Shown piece after piece: positions 1-6,499 of a stretch of 6,578 bases of DNA. The stretch's first letter is position 1; each line of letters opens with the position of its first letter. The notes beneath the pieces are model-generated. The model was not told where the DNA came from and did not search any database. It saw only the letters and a program-made list of their open reading frames with translations. The DNA comes from Bryobacterales bacterium. Its GTDB lineage: Bacteria; Acidobacteriota; Terriglobia; Bryobacterales; Bryobacteraceae. The position numbers were made by a program, and so were the translations under genes. The stretch lies in assembly GCA_003164075.1 (NCBI GenBank), contig PLRZ01000433.1, positions 1 through 6,578 of the forward strand, written 5' to 3'.

Positions 1-824
1 AGGTCCGCGCCGCCGGGGAACTCAAAGAGACCATCAAGGCGCCGGAGAAGACCGACGTCTGGAAGTCGGTCCTGCGCGTGAAGCACGACGAAACCCCGCG
101 CAGCCGCGCGCTGGGCGTGCTCAGCAACGTCTTCCTGCACCTGCACCCCGCCAAAATCAATCGCGACGCCGTGGCCTATAACTATACCTGGGGCATGGGC
201 GGCATGACGTTCTACGTCTACATCACCCTGGTCTTCACGGGCACGCTGCTGATGTTCTACTACCACCCTTCGAAGGTAGTGGCGTTCCGCGACATCCTGT
301 ACCTGGAGAGCGACGTGCCCTTCGGCAAGCTGCTGCGCAACATGCATCGTTGGGGCGCGCACCTCATGGTCATCATGGTGGAGCTCCACATGTTTCGCGT
401 GTTTCTTACGGGGTCGTACAAGAAGCCGCGCGAATTCAACTGGGTGGTGGGCGTGCTGCTGCTGGTGCTCACGCTGCTGCTCAGTTTCACCGGATACCTG
501 CTGCCCGACGACCAGTTGGGTTTCTGGGCCGTCACCGTGGGGACCAATATGGCGCGCGCCACGCCGCTGCTGGGCCACGCCGGCCCGTTCGGCCCGCAAC
601 TCGGCATGACGCCATTTAACGATGTCCGCTTCGGTCTGCTGGGCGGGTCGATTGTGGATTCGAACGCACTCCTGCGCGCCTACATCTGGCATTGCGTGGC
701 GATTCCGATTCTGGCATCGGCCTTCATGGTGGTGCATTTCTGGCGCGTCCGCAAGGACGGCGGCATCTCCGGCCCCTCGCCTATGATGCTGGAATCTGAA
801 ATTAAGGACGTGAAGAAGCCCTAA
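1..824 (+). CDS. petB: Cytochrome b N-terminal (b6-like) subunit of a bc-type quinol oxidoreductase, 5' partial
   Basis: This integral membrane subunit binds both b hemes and forms part of the quinone sites of a cytochrome bc/b6f-type complex. The only canonical start in view is GTG at 78, but the frame is open back to base 3. The codons before it read DVWKSVLR, which resembles the N-terminus of related cytochrome b proteins, so the gene probably begins left of the window. Residues are counted from the GTG. Four hydrophobic helices lie near 43-62, 92-110, 122-141 and 203-222. Heme ligands are His90 and His104 (14 apart) in helix B, and His205 and His220 (15 apart) in helix D; 15 is the b6 spacing, whereas mitochondrial-type bc1 has 14. 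KKPREFNW after helix B and RKDGGISGP at the end are also b6-like. The cysteine that holds heme ci in b6 aligns with Gly39. The stop lies 9 bases before the next gene, its partner subunit. Family is certain; the symbol is by homology only. Confidence 0.95.
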   Translation, partial: VRAAGELKETIKAPEKTDVWKSVLRVKHDETPRSRALGVLSNVFLHLHPAKINRDAVAYNYTWGMGGMTFYVYITLVFTGTLLMFYYHPSKVVAFRDILYLESDVPFGKLLRNMHRWGAHLMVIMVELHMFRVFLTGSYKKPREFNWVVGVLLLVLTLLLSFTGYLLPDDQLGFWAVTVGTNMARATPLLGHAGPFGPQLGMTPFNDVRFGLLGGSIVDSNALLRAYIWHCVAIPILASAFMVVHFWRVRKDGGISGPSPMMLESEIKDVKKP

Positions 825-833
825 CGGTGCCAT

Positions 834-1769
834 ATGGACTTTCATCAGCTATGGACAATCGTCAGCACCCCGGACAATGTTCCGATCGTGCTTCTGCTCT
901 TCGTAGTTCCGTTCTATACCTGGTACGGCCTGCGCCAGGCGTTCGCCAATGACCGCCTGATCGCGCAACTCGAAGCCGATCCGGCGATGGCCAAGACGCA
1001 CCACCGCAAGACCCAGCCATTCCGGCCCGGGTGGGCGCGCGAAGTCCACGTCTGGCCATACCTGCTGCGCATCGAGTTTCTGGCGGCCATCATCATCACC
1101 GTGATCCTGATGGTCTGGTCCATCACGTTGAACGCGCCGCTCGAAGAGCCGTCCAATCCCACCCTCACCATGAATCCCTCCAAGGCGCCGTGGTATTTCC
1201 TCGGACTGCAGGAGATGCTGGTGTATTTCGACCCGTGGATGGCCGGCGTGGTGATGCCTTCGCTGATCATCATCGGTCTGATGGTGATTCCCTATATCGA
1301 CACCAATCCGCTGGGCAACGGTTACTACACCTTCAAGCAGCGGAAGTTTTCCATCCTGACTTTTATTTTCGGATTCATCGTGCTGTGGGTCTCCATGATC
1401 GTGATCGGCACGTTGATTCGAGGCCCTGGATGGATGTGGTTCTGGCCGGGCACCACGTGGGACCACAACCGGCTGATCTTCGAAGTGAATCGCGATTTGC
1501 CGGATATTTTCGGCATTACAACGCGATTCCCGAAGATTATTTTCGGCGCCATCGTGGTGGGCCTTTATTGCGTGGCCGCGGCCATCGGGATCCATAAGTT
1601 GATCACTAAGACGCCGTTCAACCGCAAGATTTACGCGCGTATGAGCGTGCTGCAGTACGTGGTGATGCAGACGTTCCTGGTGATCATGCTGGCGCTCCCG
1701 GTGAAGATCATGGCGCGCCTGTTGTTCCGCATCAAGTACGTTTGGGTGACGCCCTGGTTCAACATTTGA
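834..1769 (+). CDS. petD: Cytochrome b C-terminal (subunit IV-like) subunit with APWY Qo motif
   Basis: This is the second half of the split cytochrome b, completing the Qo quinol-oxidation site in the membrane. The protein has 311 residues, roughly twice a typical b6f subunit IV (about 160). Hydrophobic segments lie near 15-34, 77-99, 138-155, 172-195, 233-255 and 271-298, so about six against three in subunit IV. The Qo signature is in the loop after the second helix: NPSKAPWYFLGLQE at 114-127, where residues 118-121 are APWY instead of the PEWY of bc1 and b6f. RGPGWMWFWPG (196-206) precedes a soluble loop. The first helix and the 36-75 linker, rich in charged residues (KTHHRKTQ), are additions relative to plant subunit IV. 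The ATG follows the previous stop by 9 bases with no clear Shine-Dalgarno, which suggests translational coupling. The stop TGA overlaps a TTG of the repeat that leads into the next gene. The petD symbol is by position and homology; the protein is longer than classical PetD. Confidence 0.94.
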   Translation: MDFHQLWTIVSTPDNVPIVLLLFVVPFYTWYGLRQAFANDRLIAQLEADPAMAKTHHRKTQPFRPGWAREVHVWPYLLRIEFLAAIIITVILMVWSITLNAPLEEPSNPTLTMNPSKAPWYFLGLQEMLVYFDPWMAGVVMPSLIIIGLMVIPYIDTNPLGNGYYTFKQRKFSILTFIFGFIVLWVSMIVIGTLIRGPGWMWFWPGTTWDHNRLIFEVNRDLPDIFGITTRFPKIIFGAIVVGLYCVAAAIGIHKLITKTPFNRKIYARMSVLQYVVMQTFLVIMLALPVKIMARLLFRIKYVWVTPWFNI

Positions 1770-1810
1770 GCGACCAACATATGAGCGAACAACCTATGAG
1801 CGATCAAGAG
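1766..1810 (+). repeat. Three tandem 15-bp units at the cytochrome b / octaheme cytochrome junction
   Basis: Three head-to-tail units are visible: TTGAGCGACCAACAT (1766-1780), ATGAGCGAACAACCT (1781-1795) and ATGAGCGATCAAGAG (1796-1810). All share TGAGCGA-N-CAA, and pairs match at 11 or 12 of 15 bases. In the frame of the downstream cytochrome they read LSDQH, MSEQP and MSDQE, so each begins with a possible start codon (TTG, ATG, ATG). The TGA in the first unit is the stop of the upstream cytochrome b gene. Confidence 0.85.
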
Positions 1811-4800
1811 AAGGACCCGGTAGTTCATTCTTCATTGAGTAAGCCGCTGTTCATCTGGTCGGCGGTGCTGGTGCTCTCCATGGTGTGGGGCCTGTACGAT
1901 GAGATGTACGGCATCCGCCCCTGGAAGGCCTACCAGGCGCGATTCGAGAAGCTCTATGCGAGCTACATTCACGACCTGCGGACCCCCGAGGCGCAGCACG
2001 AACAGCAGATCAAAGCATCTCCGCAATATAAGCAACTCGACGCCGCCATGCGCGCGGCCGAGCAAGCCGCGCTGCCCGAAGCTACCGGAATCAAGGGCGA
2101 GATAGACGACCTCACTCCCAAGATTCAGGCCCTCAACGATCCCTTTCAGGAAGTGCGCAGCCACATCGGCGCGTTGACCTATCAGACCGAGGTCACCAAG
2201 AGCGAGAGCGATAAGGAATCGCTGCGGAAACGGATCGACGAGTTGAAGGCCGAGGCCCACAAGGTCAAGTTGCCCGGCTCCGACCAGCCGCGCATCATGA
2301 AGTTCAACGACATGGACCAGCAGCTTAAGGACTGGAAGAATCAAAAGGCCGAGTTGCTGCAAAAGAACGTGGAGGTGCTGGCCCAGGCGAACGCTTTGCG
2401 CAAGCAACGCGACCAGTACCTTACCGACCGGATCGCCGACGCCAGCACCGTGGTGCTCGATGCCGTGTCGACGTCGCTCGCCAGCTTCGACATCCGCATC
2501 CGCCAGATCCACATCAAAGACATCGACTTGGTGGACCGCTGCGAATCCTGCCATCTGGGAACGCGCGAGCCGGTGGTGCTGACGGCTGCGGCCATGGGCG
2601 GCAATGAGGTTTTCGCCAGCCACCCGAATAAGGAATTGCTGAAGATCCACGACCCCGAGAATTTCGGCTGCACACCCTGCCATGGCGGCAACGGCGCGGC
2701 GCTCTCCAGCGTGGACAAGGCCCACGGCTATAACAAATACTGGCTCTGGCCCATGTACCACAAGGAGAACATTGAGGCCGGATGCCAGCAGTGCCACGTG
2801 AAGGAAATCGTCACCGAAATGGCCGACACGCTCAACGCGGGCCGCGAGATCTTCCGGCTGCGCGGCTGCACCGGGTGCCACCGGTACGAAGGCTTCGACC
2901 GCGAGACCGACGAAATCTCCTCGGTGAATCAGCAGATTCACCAGGACGATCAGCAGAAAGCCGAGTGGGCCCGCGAGATCGGCTTCAGCGAACAAAAGGC
3001 CAACAGTCCCAAGACCAGCAACGCCGACGCACAGAAACTCTACGCCCATGCCAACGATCTGCGTGTGCGCTCCAGCGGCCTGGATGCCAAAATCGAGCAG
3101 CTCGACATGCGCTCCGTGAGCCTGGTGCGCGAAGTCAAGAAGGTGGGCCCCAGCCTGAAAGAAGTGCGCATGAAGCTGCGCAAGGAATGGATTCCGGAGT
3201 GGCTGAAGGATCCGCACAAGTGGCGCGAGGGCACGAAAATGCCCACCTTCCGGCTGGATGACGACGACCGCAAGGCCATCGCGGCCTTTATCTGGCAATC
3301 CGGTTTGCAGGGCCAATTGCCGCAGCAGAAGCCGGGCGACCCGGCGAAGGGACAAGAGGCTTTCGAAACGCGCGGCTGCATGGCCTGCCATTCCATGGGT
3401 GAAGGCGGCCAGAAGCAGGGCGGGACGTTCGCGGCGAACCTAAGTCGCGAAGGCGAGAAGGCCAACTACGATTACATTGTGCGCTGGGTCCACAATCCAC
3501 GGCAGCGTACCGCGCCCTATTGCGCCTATGAGAAGCGCGACCTGACCGAAGCCGACTACACGAAGCACAATCTGCCCTACGTCTTCGACCTGGAGCACGA
3601 TAAGTGCCCCAATGACGGCCACGAGCTGCAAGTGCAGCAGATGACCCCCATGCCGAGCCTGCGGCTCACCGAGGATGAAGCCCGCGACATCGCCAGCTAC
3701 CTGATGACCCGCAAGCATAACAACGCCACTTACTCCGATGCCAGTTACATGGACGATCCGGGCCTGAAGAACAAGGGCTTAGCCCTGGTACGTTTCTACG
3801 GCTGCGCCGGTTGCCATGAAATCTCGGGCCTGGAAGACGAGCAGCGTATCGGCACCGAACTTACCAAGGAAGGGTCGAAGCCCATCGAGCGCCTGGATTT
3901 CGCCATGCTGGGTCATAAGGCCGAAGATGAAGGCTGGCTGACTCACAAGGGCTTCTTCGAGCATAAGTTGGAGAATCCCGCGATTTACGATGAGGGTAAG
4001 GAGAAGGCCAAGCAGGATAAGTTGAAGATGCCTAACTTCAACTTCTCCAAGCCCGAGATCGACGAGGTGACCACGCTGCTCGAAGGATCGGTGGACGCCA
4101 CCGTGCCGCCGCGTTACTTCTATTCGCCGGCCGATCAGCGCCAGGACATCATCGACGGCTGGTGGGCGGTGAGCAAGTACAACTGCATGGGCTGTCACAA
4201 AGTCCACGTGGGACAGACCACCATCATCGACAGTATCAGGCGCTATCAGGATCCCGATTGGGTGGAGCAGAAGCCGCCTACGCTGATCGGCGAAGGGGCG
4301 CGCGTGAATCCCCAATGGCTCATGGGATTCCTCAATAATCCCGCGCTGAGCGAGACCGATACCAATCGCGATGGCGTGCGGCAATATCTGAAGATCCGCA
4401 TGCCTACCTTCAGCTTCTCGGAAGGCGAGATTCGCAAGATCGTGCGCTTCTTCGCGGCGCTCTCGGCGCAGACCGAGCCGTTCATCCCCGAGAGAATCGA
4501 GCCCATCACCGACCAGGAACGCACCATGGCGCGGCAGCTTTTCACCAGTGAAGGCGCGCCTTGCCTGAAGTGCCACATGACCGGCGACCCGGCGCACGAT
4601 GTCAAAGCCACGGCGCCCAATTTCACGGTGGCCAAGGACCGCCTGCAGCCCGGGTGGGTGAAACGCTGGATTCTGAACCCGGCGCTCATGAGTCCCGGTA
4701 CGGCCATGCCTTCGGGCCTGTTCCGCAAGGATGGCGACCGCTGGGTCTTCGCCGGCCCCACGCCGGCAAGCTTCAACGGATACACTAAAGACCACGCGGA

Positions 4801-4873
4801 CCTGCTGGTCCGCTATATGTTCTCATTCACACCGGAGGAGCTGGGGCGGCTGAGAGCCAGTGCGGGCAAGTAG
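1781..4873 (+). CDS. Membrane-anchored octaheme c-type cytochrome with coiled-coil region, partner of the cytochrome b complex
   Basis: This is probably the high-potential c-type subunit that takes electrons from the bc complex outside the cytoplasmic membrane, in the role of cytochrome c1 or f. From ATG 1781 it has 1030 residues. One hydrophobic helix (22-39) without a cleavage site looks like an N-terminal anchor. Residues about 70-217 are charged and heptad-like, probably a coiled coil. Eight heme-binding CxxCH motifs follow: CESCH 254, CTPCH 297, CQQCH 335, CTGCH 363, CMACH 533, CAGCH 675, CMGCH 802 and CLKCH 928. The last five each have a downstream Met-Pro, the typical distal ligand of class I domains (Met487, 624, 750, 874, 976). 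The first three lack one and may be bis-His. A second helical, charged insert (about 372-462) separates heme 4 from its Met. Start choice: 1781 is the first ATG after the upstream stop, but TTG 1766 and ATG 1796 are also possible and none has a clear Shine-Dalgarno. I recognise the class, not a named gene. Confidence 0.93.
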   Translation: MSEQPMSDQEKDPVVHSSLSKPLFIWSAVLVLSMVWGLYDEMYGIRPWKAYQARFEKLYASYIHDLRTPEAQHEQQIKASPQYKQLDAAMRAAEQAALPEATGIKGEIDDLTPKIQALNDPFQEVRSHIGALTYQTEVTKSESDKESLRKRIDELKAEAHKVKLPGSDQPRIMKFNDMDQQLKDWKNQKAELLQKNVEVLAQANALRKQRDQYLTDRIADASTVVLDAVSTSLASFDIRIRQIHIKDIDLVDRCESCHLGTREPVVLTAAAMGGNEVFASHPNKELLKIHDPENFGCTPCHGGNGAALSSVDKAHGYNKYWLWPMYHKENIEAGCQQCHVKEIVTEMADTLNAGREIFRLRGCTGCHRYEGFDRETDEISSVNQQIHQDDQQKAEWAREIGFSEQKANSPKTSNADAQKLYAHANDLRVRSSGLDAKIEQLDMRSVSLVREVKKVGPSLKEVRMKLRKEWIPEWLKDPHKWREGTKMPTFRLDDDDRKAIAAFIWQSGLQGQLPQQKPGDPAKGQEAFETRGCMACHSMGEGGQKQGGTFAANLSREGEKANYDYIVRWVHNPRQRTAPYCAYEKRDLTEADYTKHNLPYVFDLEHDKCPNDGHELQVQQMTPMPSLRLTEDEARDIASYLMTRKHNNATYSDASYMDDPGLKNKGLALVRFYGCAGCHEISGLEDEQRIGTELTKEGSKPIERLDFAMLGHKAEDEGWLTHKGFFEHKLENPAIYDEGKEKAKQDKLKMPNFNFSKPEIDEVTTLLEGSVDATVPPRYFYSPADQRQDIIDGWWAVSKYNCMGCHKVHVGQTTIIDSIRRYQDPDWVEQKPPTLIGEGARVNPQWLMGFLNNPALSETDTNRDGVRQYLKIRMPTFSFSEGEIRKIVRFFAALSAQTEPFIPERIEPITDQERTMARQLFTSEGAPCLKCHMTGDPAHDVKATAPNFTVAKDRLQPGWVKRWILNPALMSPGTAMPSGLFRKDGDRWVFAGPTPASFNGYTKDHADLLVRYMFSFTPEELGRLRASAGK

Positions 4874-4890
4874 AGCTATCATGTTCAACC

Positions 4891-4897
4891 AGAGGAG
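4891..4897 (+). promoter_or_regulatory. Strong Shine-Dalgarno for the lipoprotein gene
   Basis: AGAGGAG lies 9 bases before ATG 4907 and fixes that start. It is the clearest ribosome binding site in the window and sits in the 33-base gap after the octaheme cytochrome, suggesting this gene is translated independently and perhaps at a higher level than the coupled subunits before it. Confidence 0.8.
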
Positions 4898-4906
4898 AAA
4901 ACGAGG

Positions 4907-5689
4907 ATGAAGAAGATTTGGATTGCAGCGGGACTGGCCTGTGCGCTCACCCTTGCCGGATGCGGCGGTGGCGACAAGCCGGCTCCAAAATCGGACGCCG
5001 CCGCGACACCGGCCGCCGGCGGCGCGGGGGCCGTTCCCGATGAAGCCAACGGCGCTACCATCACCGGCAAAGTGATCTTCGACGGTACCAAGCCGGCGCC
5101 GAAGACCCTGGATATGTCGGCTGTTCCGGCGTGTATGAATGCTCACAAGACACCGGCTAAGTCGGAGGAAGTGGTGGTGAACGATAACGGGACGGTGAAG
5201 AATGCCTTCGTGTGGATCAAATCCGGGCTGCCGGCAAACACGACATGGCAGGTTCCCTCTACCGCGGTGACACTCACTCAGGAAGGCTGCATGTATACGC
5301 CGCATGTCATCGGGGTGATGGCGGGACAGAACGTAGATATCAAGAACGCCGACCCGACGAACCACAACATCCACCCCATGCCGGCCAACAATCCGGATTT
5401 CAACCAGTCGCAGCCGCCGGGCAGCGGTGATATCGATCATAGCTTCGCTCGCGAGGAGGTGTTAGTGCCGGTAAAGTGCAACATCCACCCCTGGATGCGC
5501 GCTTACATCGGAGTAGTAAGCAACCCGTTCTTCGCCGTCACCGGTGACGACGGCACGTTCACCATCAAGGGCTTGCCGCCGGGGACCTACACCATCGAAG
5601 TGGTGCATGAGAAGTACGGTCCGCAGGACCAGCAGATTACCGTGGGCGCCAAAGACAGTAAGACGCAGGACTTCACCATAAAGGGCTAA
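4907..5689 (+). CDS. Lipoprotein with cupredoxin-like segment and C-terminal carboxypeptidase-regulatory-like beta domain
   Basis: This is a predicted membrane-tethered extracytoplasmic protein of 260 residues. MKKIW, a hydrophobic stretch and the lipobox LAGC give a signal-peptidase II site with lipidated Cys19. An Ala/Pro/Gly-rich linker follows to about 48. Residues 50-205 look like a beta-sandwich related to plastocyanin/azurin-type folds: GCMYTPHVIGVMAGQNVDI (127-145), then HNIHPMP (153-159), then KCNIHPWM (190-197). Candidate copper ligands are His153 or His156, Cys191, His194 and Met197. The C-x2-H-x2-M spacing is shorter on the Met side than in plastocyanin (C-x2-H-x4-M) and differs from azurin (C-x4-H-x3-M), so type 1 copper binding is plausible but not shown. 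Residues about 209-258 (GDDGTFTIKGLPPGTYTIEV) resemble the carboxypeptidase regulatory-like/SpaA-type beta domain. Cys76, Cys128 and His133 are further possible ligands or a disulfide pair. Its position inside a respiratory operon suggests an electron carrier or a copper-handling accessory. The function is unproven. Confidence 0.88.
   Translation: MKKIWIAAGLACALTLAGCGGGDKPAPKSDAAATPAAGGAGAVPDEANGATITGKVIFDGTKPAPKTLDMSAVPACMNAHKTPAKSEEVVVNDNGTVKNAFVWIKSGLPANTTWQVPSTAVTLTQEGCMYTPHVIGVMAGQNVDIKNADPTNHNIHPMPANNPDFNQSQPPGSGDIDHSFAREEVLVPVKCNIHPWMRAYIGVVSNPFFAVTGDDGTFTIKGLPPGTYTIEVVHEKYGPQDQQITVGAKDSKTQDFTIKG
5681..5685 (+). promoter_or_regulatory. Probable Shine-Dalgarno for the heme A synthase gene, inside the end of the lipoprotein gene
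   Basis: AAGGG at 5681-5685 overlaps the last codons of the lipoprotein gene and is 7 bases before CTG 5693, an ideal distance. It is 34 bases from ATG 5720, too far to serve that start. This supports CTG 5693 as the start of the following gene, and translational coupling across the stop. Confidence 0.5.
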
Positions 5690-5692
5690 CCT

Positions 5693-6499
5693 CTGCGCCG
5701 CTTCTCGCTATTAGTCGCCATGTGCGCTCTCGCACTGGTGGCTGCTGGCGGTCTGGCGACCAGCAATGACGCCGCCCTCTCGGTGCCCGACTGGCCTCTA
5801 TCGTTGGGCCGGTTGGTGCCACCGCTCGAGGGCGGCATCCGTTACGAATTCGCGCATCGTGTGCTGGCCGCCCTGGTGGCGCTGCTCGCCGGGGTGCAGG
5901 CATTCCGGACGCAAGCTCGCGAGTTGCGCCGGTGGATGCGAGCGCTGGCGTGGTGGACGCTGGGGGCGGTGCTGGCGCAAGCGGTGCTGGGCGGGGTGTT
6001 GGTCAAACTGGTGGACCCGAAGGTCCTGGCCATTGCGCACGCCTCGCTCGCGCAAATCTGTTTCGGCCTCACCGTGGCGGTCGCCGCGGGACATTACCCG
6101 ATTCACATAGCGGGCAAGAGTCTCGCCCCGCGGCTTGCCGTCGCCGCGCTCTTCGTTCAGACCGTGCTTGGCGCCGCCGTCCGCCACAACGCCATCGGCC
6201 TGGCATCCCACATTGCCGGAGCGATCGTCGCCGCGGCGGTGGTGATGTGGGCTTCGATGGCCATTCTGATGCAGTACATGGATGATGACAAAATGCGGCG
6301 GCCCGCTGTAATCCTGCTGAGTCTGACGGCCGCGCAAATCTTCTCCGGGTTCGCCGCCTACACCGCCGGCGCGGTGACGGCCGACGCTCCGCAGCCCATG
6401 CCCCTGATGATTTGGGCGACGGTGGCCCACGTCGTGGTGGGTGCCCTGGTGTTTGGCGCCGCGATCATGCTGGCGATGAGCGTCGGGAACAGTCGCTAA
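5693..6499 (+). CDS. ctaA: Heme A synthase, CtaA/COX15 family, probable CTG start
   Basis: This family of membrane enzymes oxidises the C8 methyl of heme O to give heme A for aa3-type cytochrome oxidases. The usual ATG would be 5720 (259 residues), but it cuts off the first half of helix 1 and has no Shine-Dalgarno. From CTG 5693 the protein has 268 residues, begins LRRFSLLVAM, resembles the MRRF-type N-terminus of relatives, and has AAGGG at 7 bases; I therefore prefer it. Numbering from CTG, eight hydrophobic helices lie near 4-22, 55-72, 82-104, 111-132, 144-163, 168-192, 203-226 and 237-263, arranged as two four-helix halves. Family markers are NDAALSVPDWPLS in the first loop, ExxHR (Glu52, His55, Arg56), His116 (AHASLAQ), His173 (SHIAG) and His246 (AHVVVG), the four conserved heme-site histidines. 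The loop cysteine pair of Bacillus CtaA is absent. It lies 3 bases after the lipoprotein stop in the same frame. Heme O versus heme A product cannot be settled from sequence. Confidence 0.9.
   Translation: MRRFSLLVAMCALALVAAGGLATSNDAALSVPDWPLSLGRLVPPLEGGIRYEFAHRVLAALVALLAGVQAFRTQARELRRWMRALAWWTLGAVLAQAVLGGVLVKLVDPKVLAIAHASLAQICFGLTVAVAAGHYPIHIAGKSLAPRLAVAALFVQTVLGAAVRHNAIGLASHIAGAIVAAAVVMWASMAILMQYMDDDKMRRPAVILLSLTAAQIFSGFAAYTAGAVTADAPQPMPLMIWATVAHVVVGALVFGAAIMLAMSVGNSR

Noticed and set aside
849..1595. 248-residue minus-strand open frame under the second cytochrome b subunit
   Set aside because: The real gene is the membrane subunit on the plus strand; the antisense product is rich in His, Asp and Arg without any motif.
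1742..1780. TTG at 1742 as start of the octaheme cytochrome
   Set aside because: It would overlap the upstream gene by 28 bases with no ribosome binding site; ATG 1781 sits 11 bases after the upstream stop.
1832..3391. 519-residue open frame on the minus strand under the octaheme cytochrome gene
   Set aside because: It lies antisense to a gene with eight CxxCH motifs, has low-complexity Leu/Val/Gly/Ala/His composition typical of the complement of GC-rich coding sequence, and shows no recognisable domain.
3779..4795. 338-residue minus-strand open frame
   Set aside because: It is also antisense to the conserved heme modules, with Arg/His/Gly-rich composition and no family features.
4874..4906. 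Promoter or riboswitch between the octaheme and lipoprotein genes
   Set aside because: The gap is 33 bases and is filled by the ribosome binding site; no -35/-10 pair or stable fold is visible.
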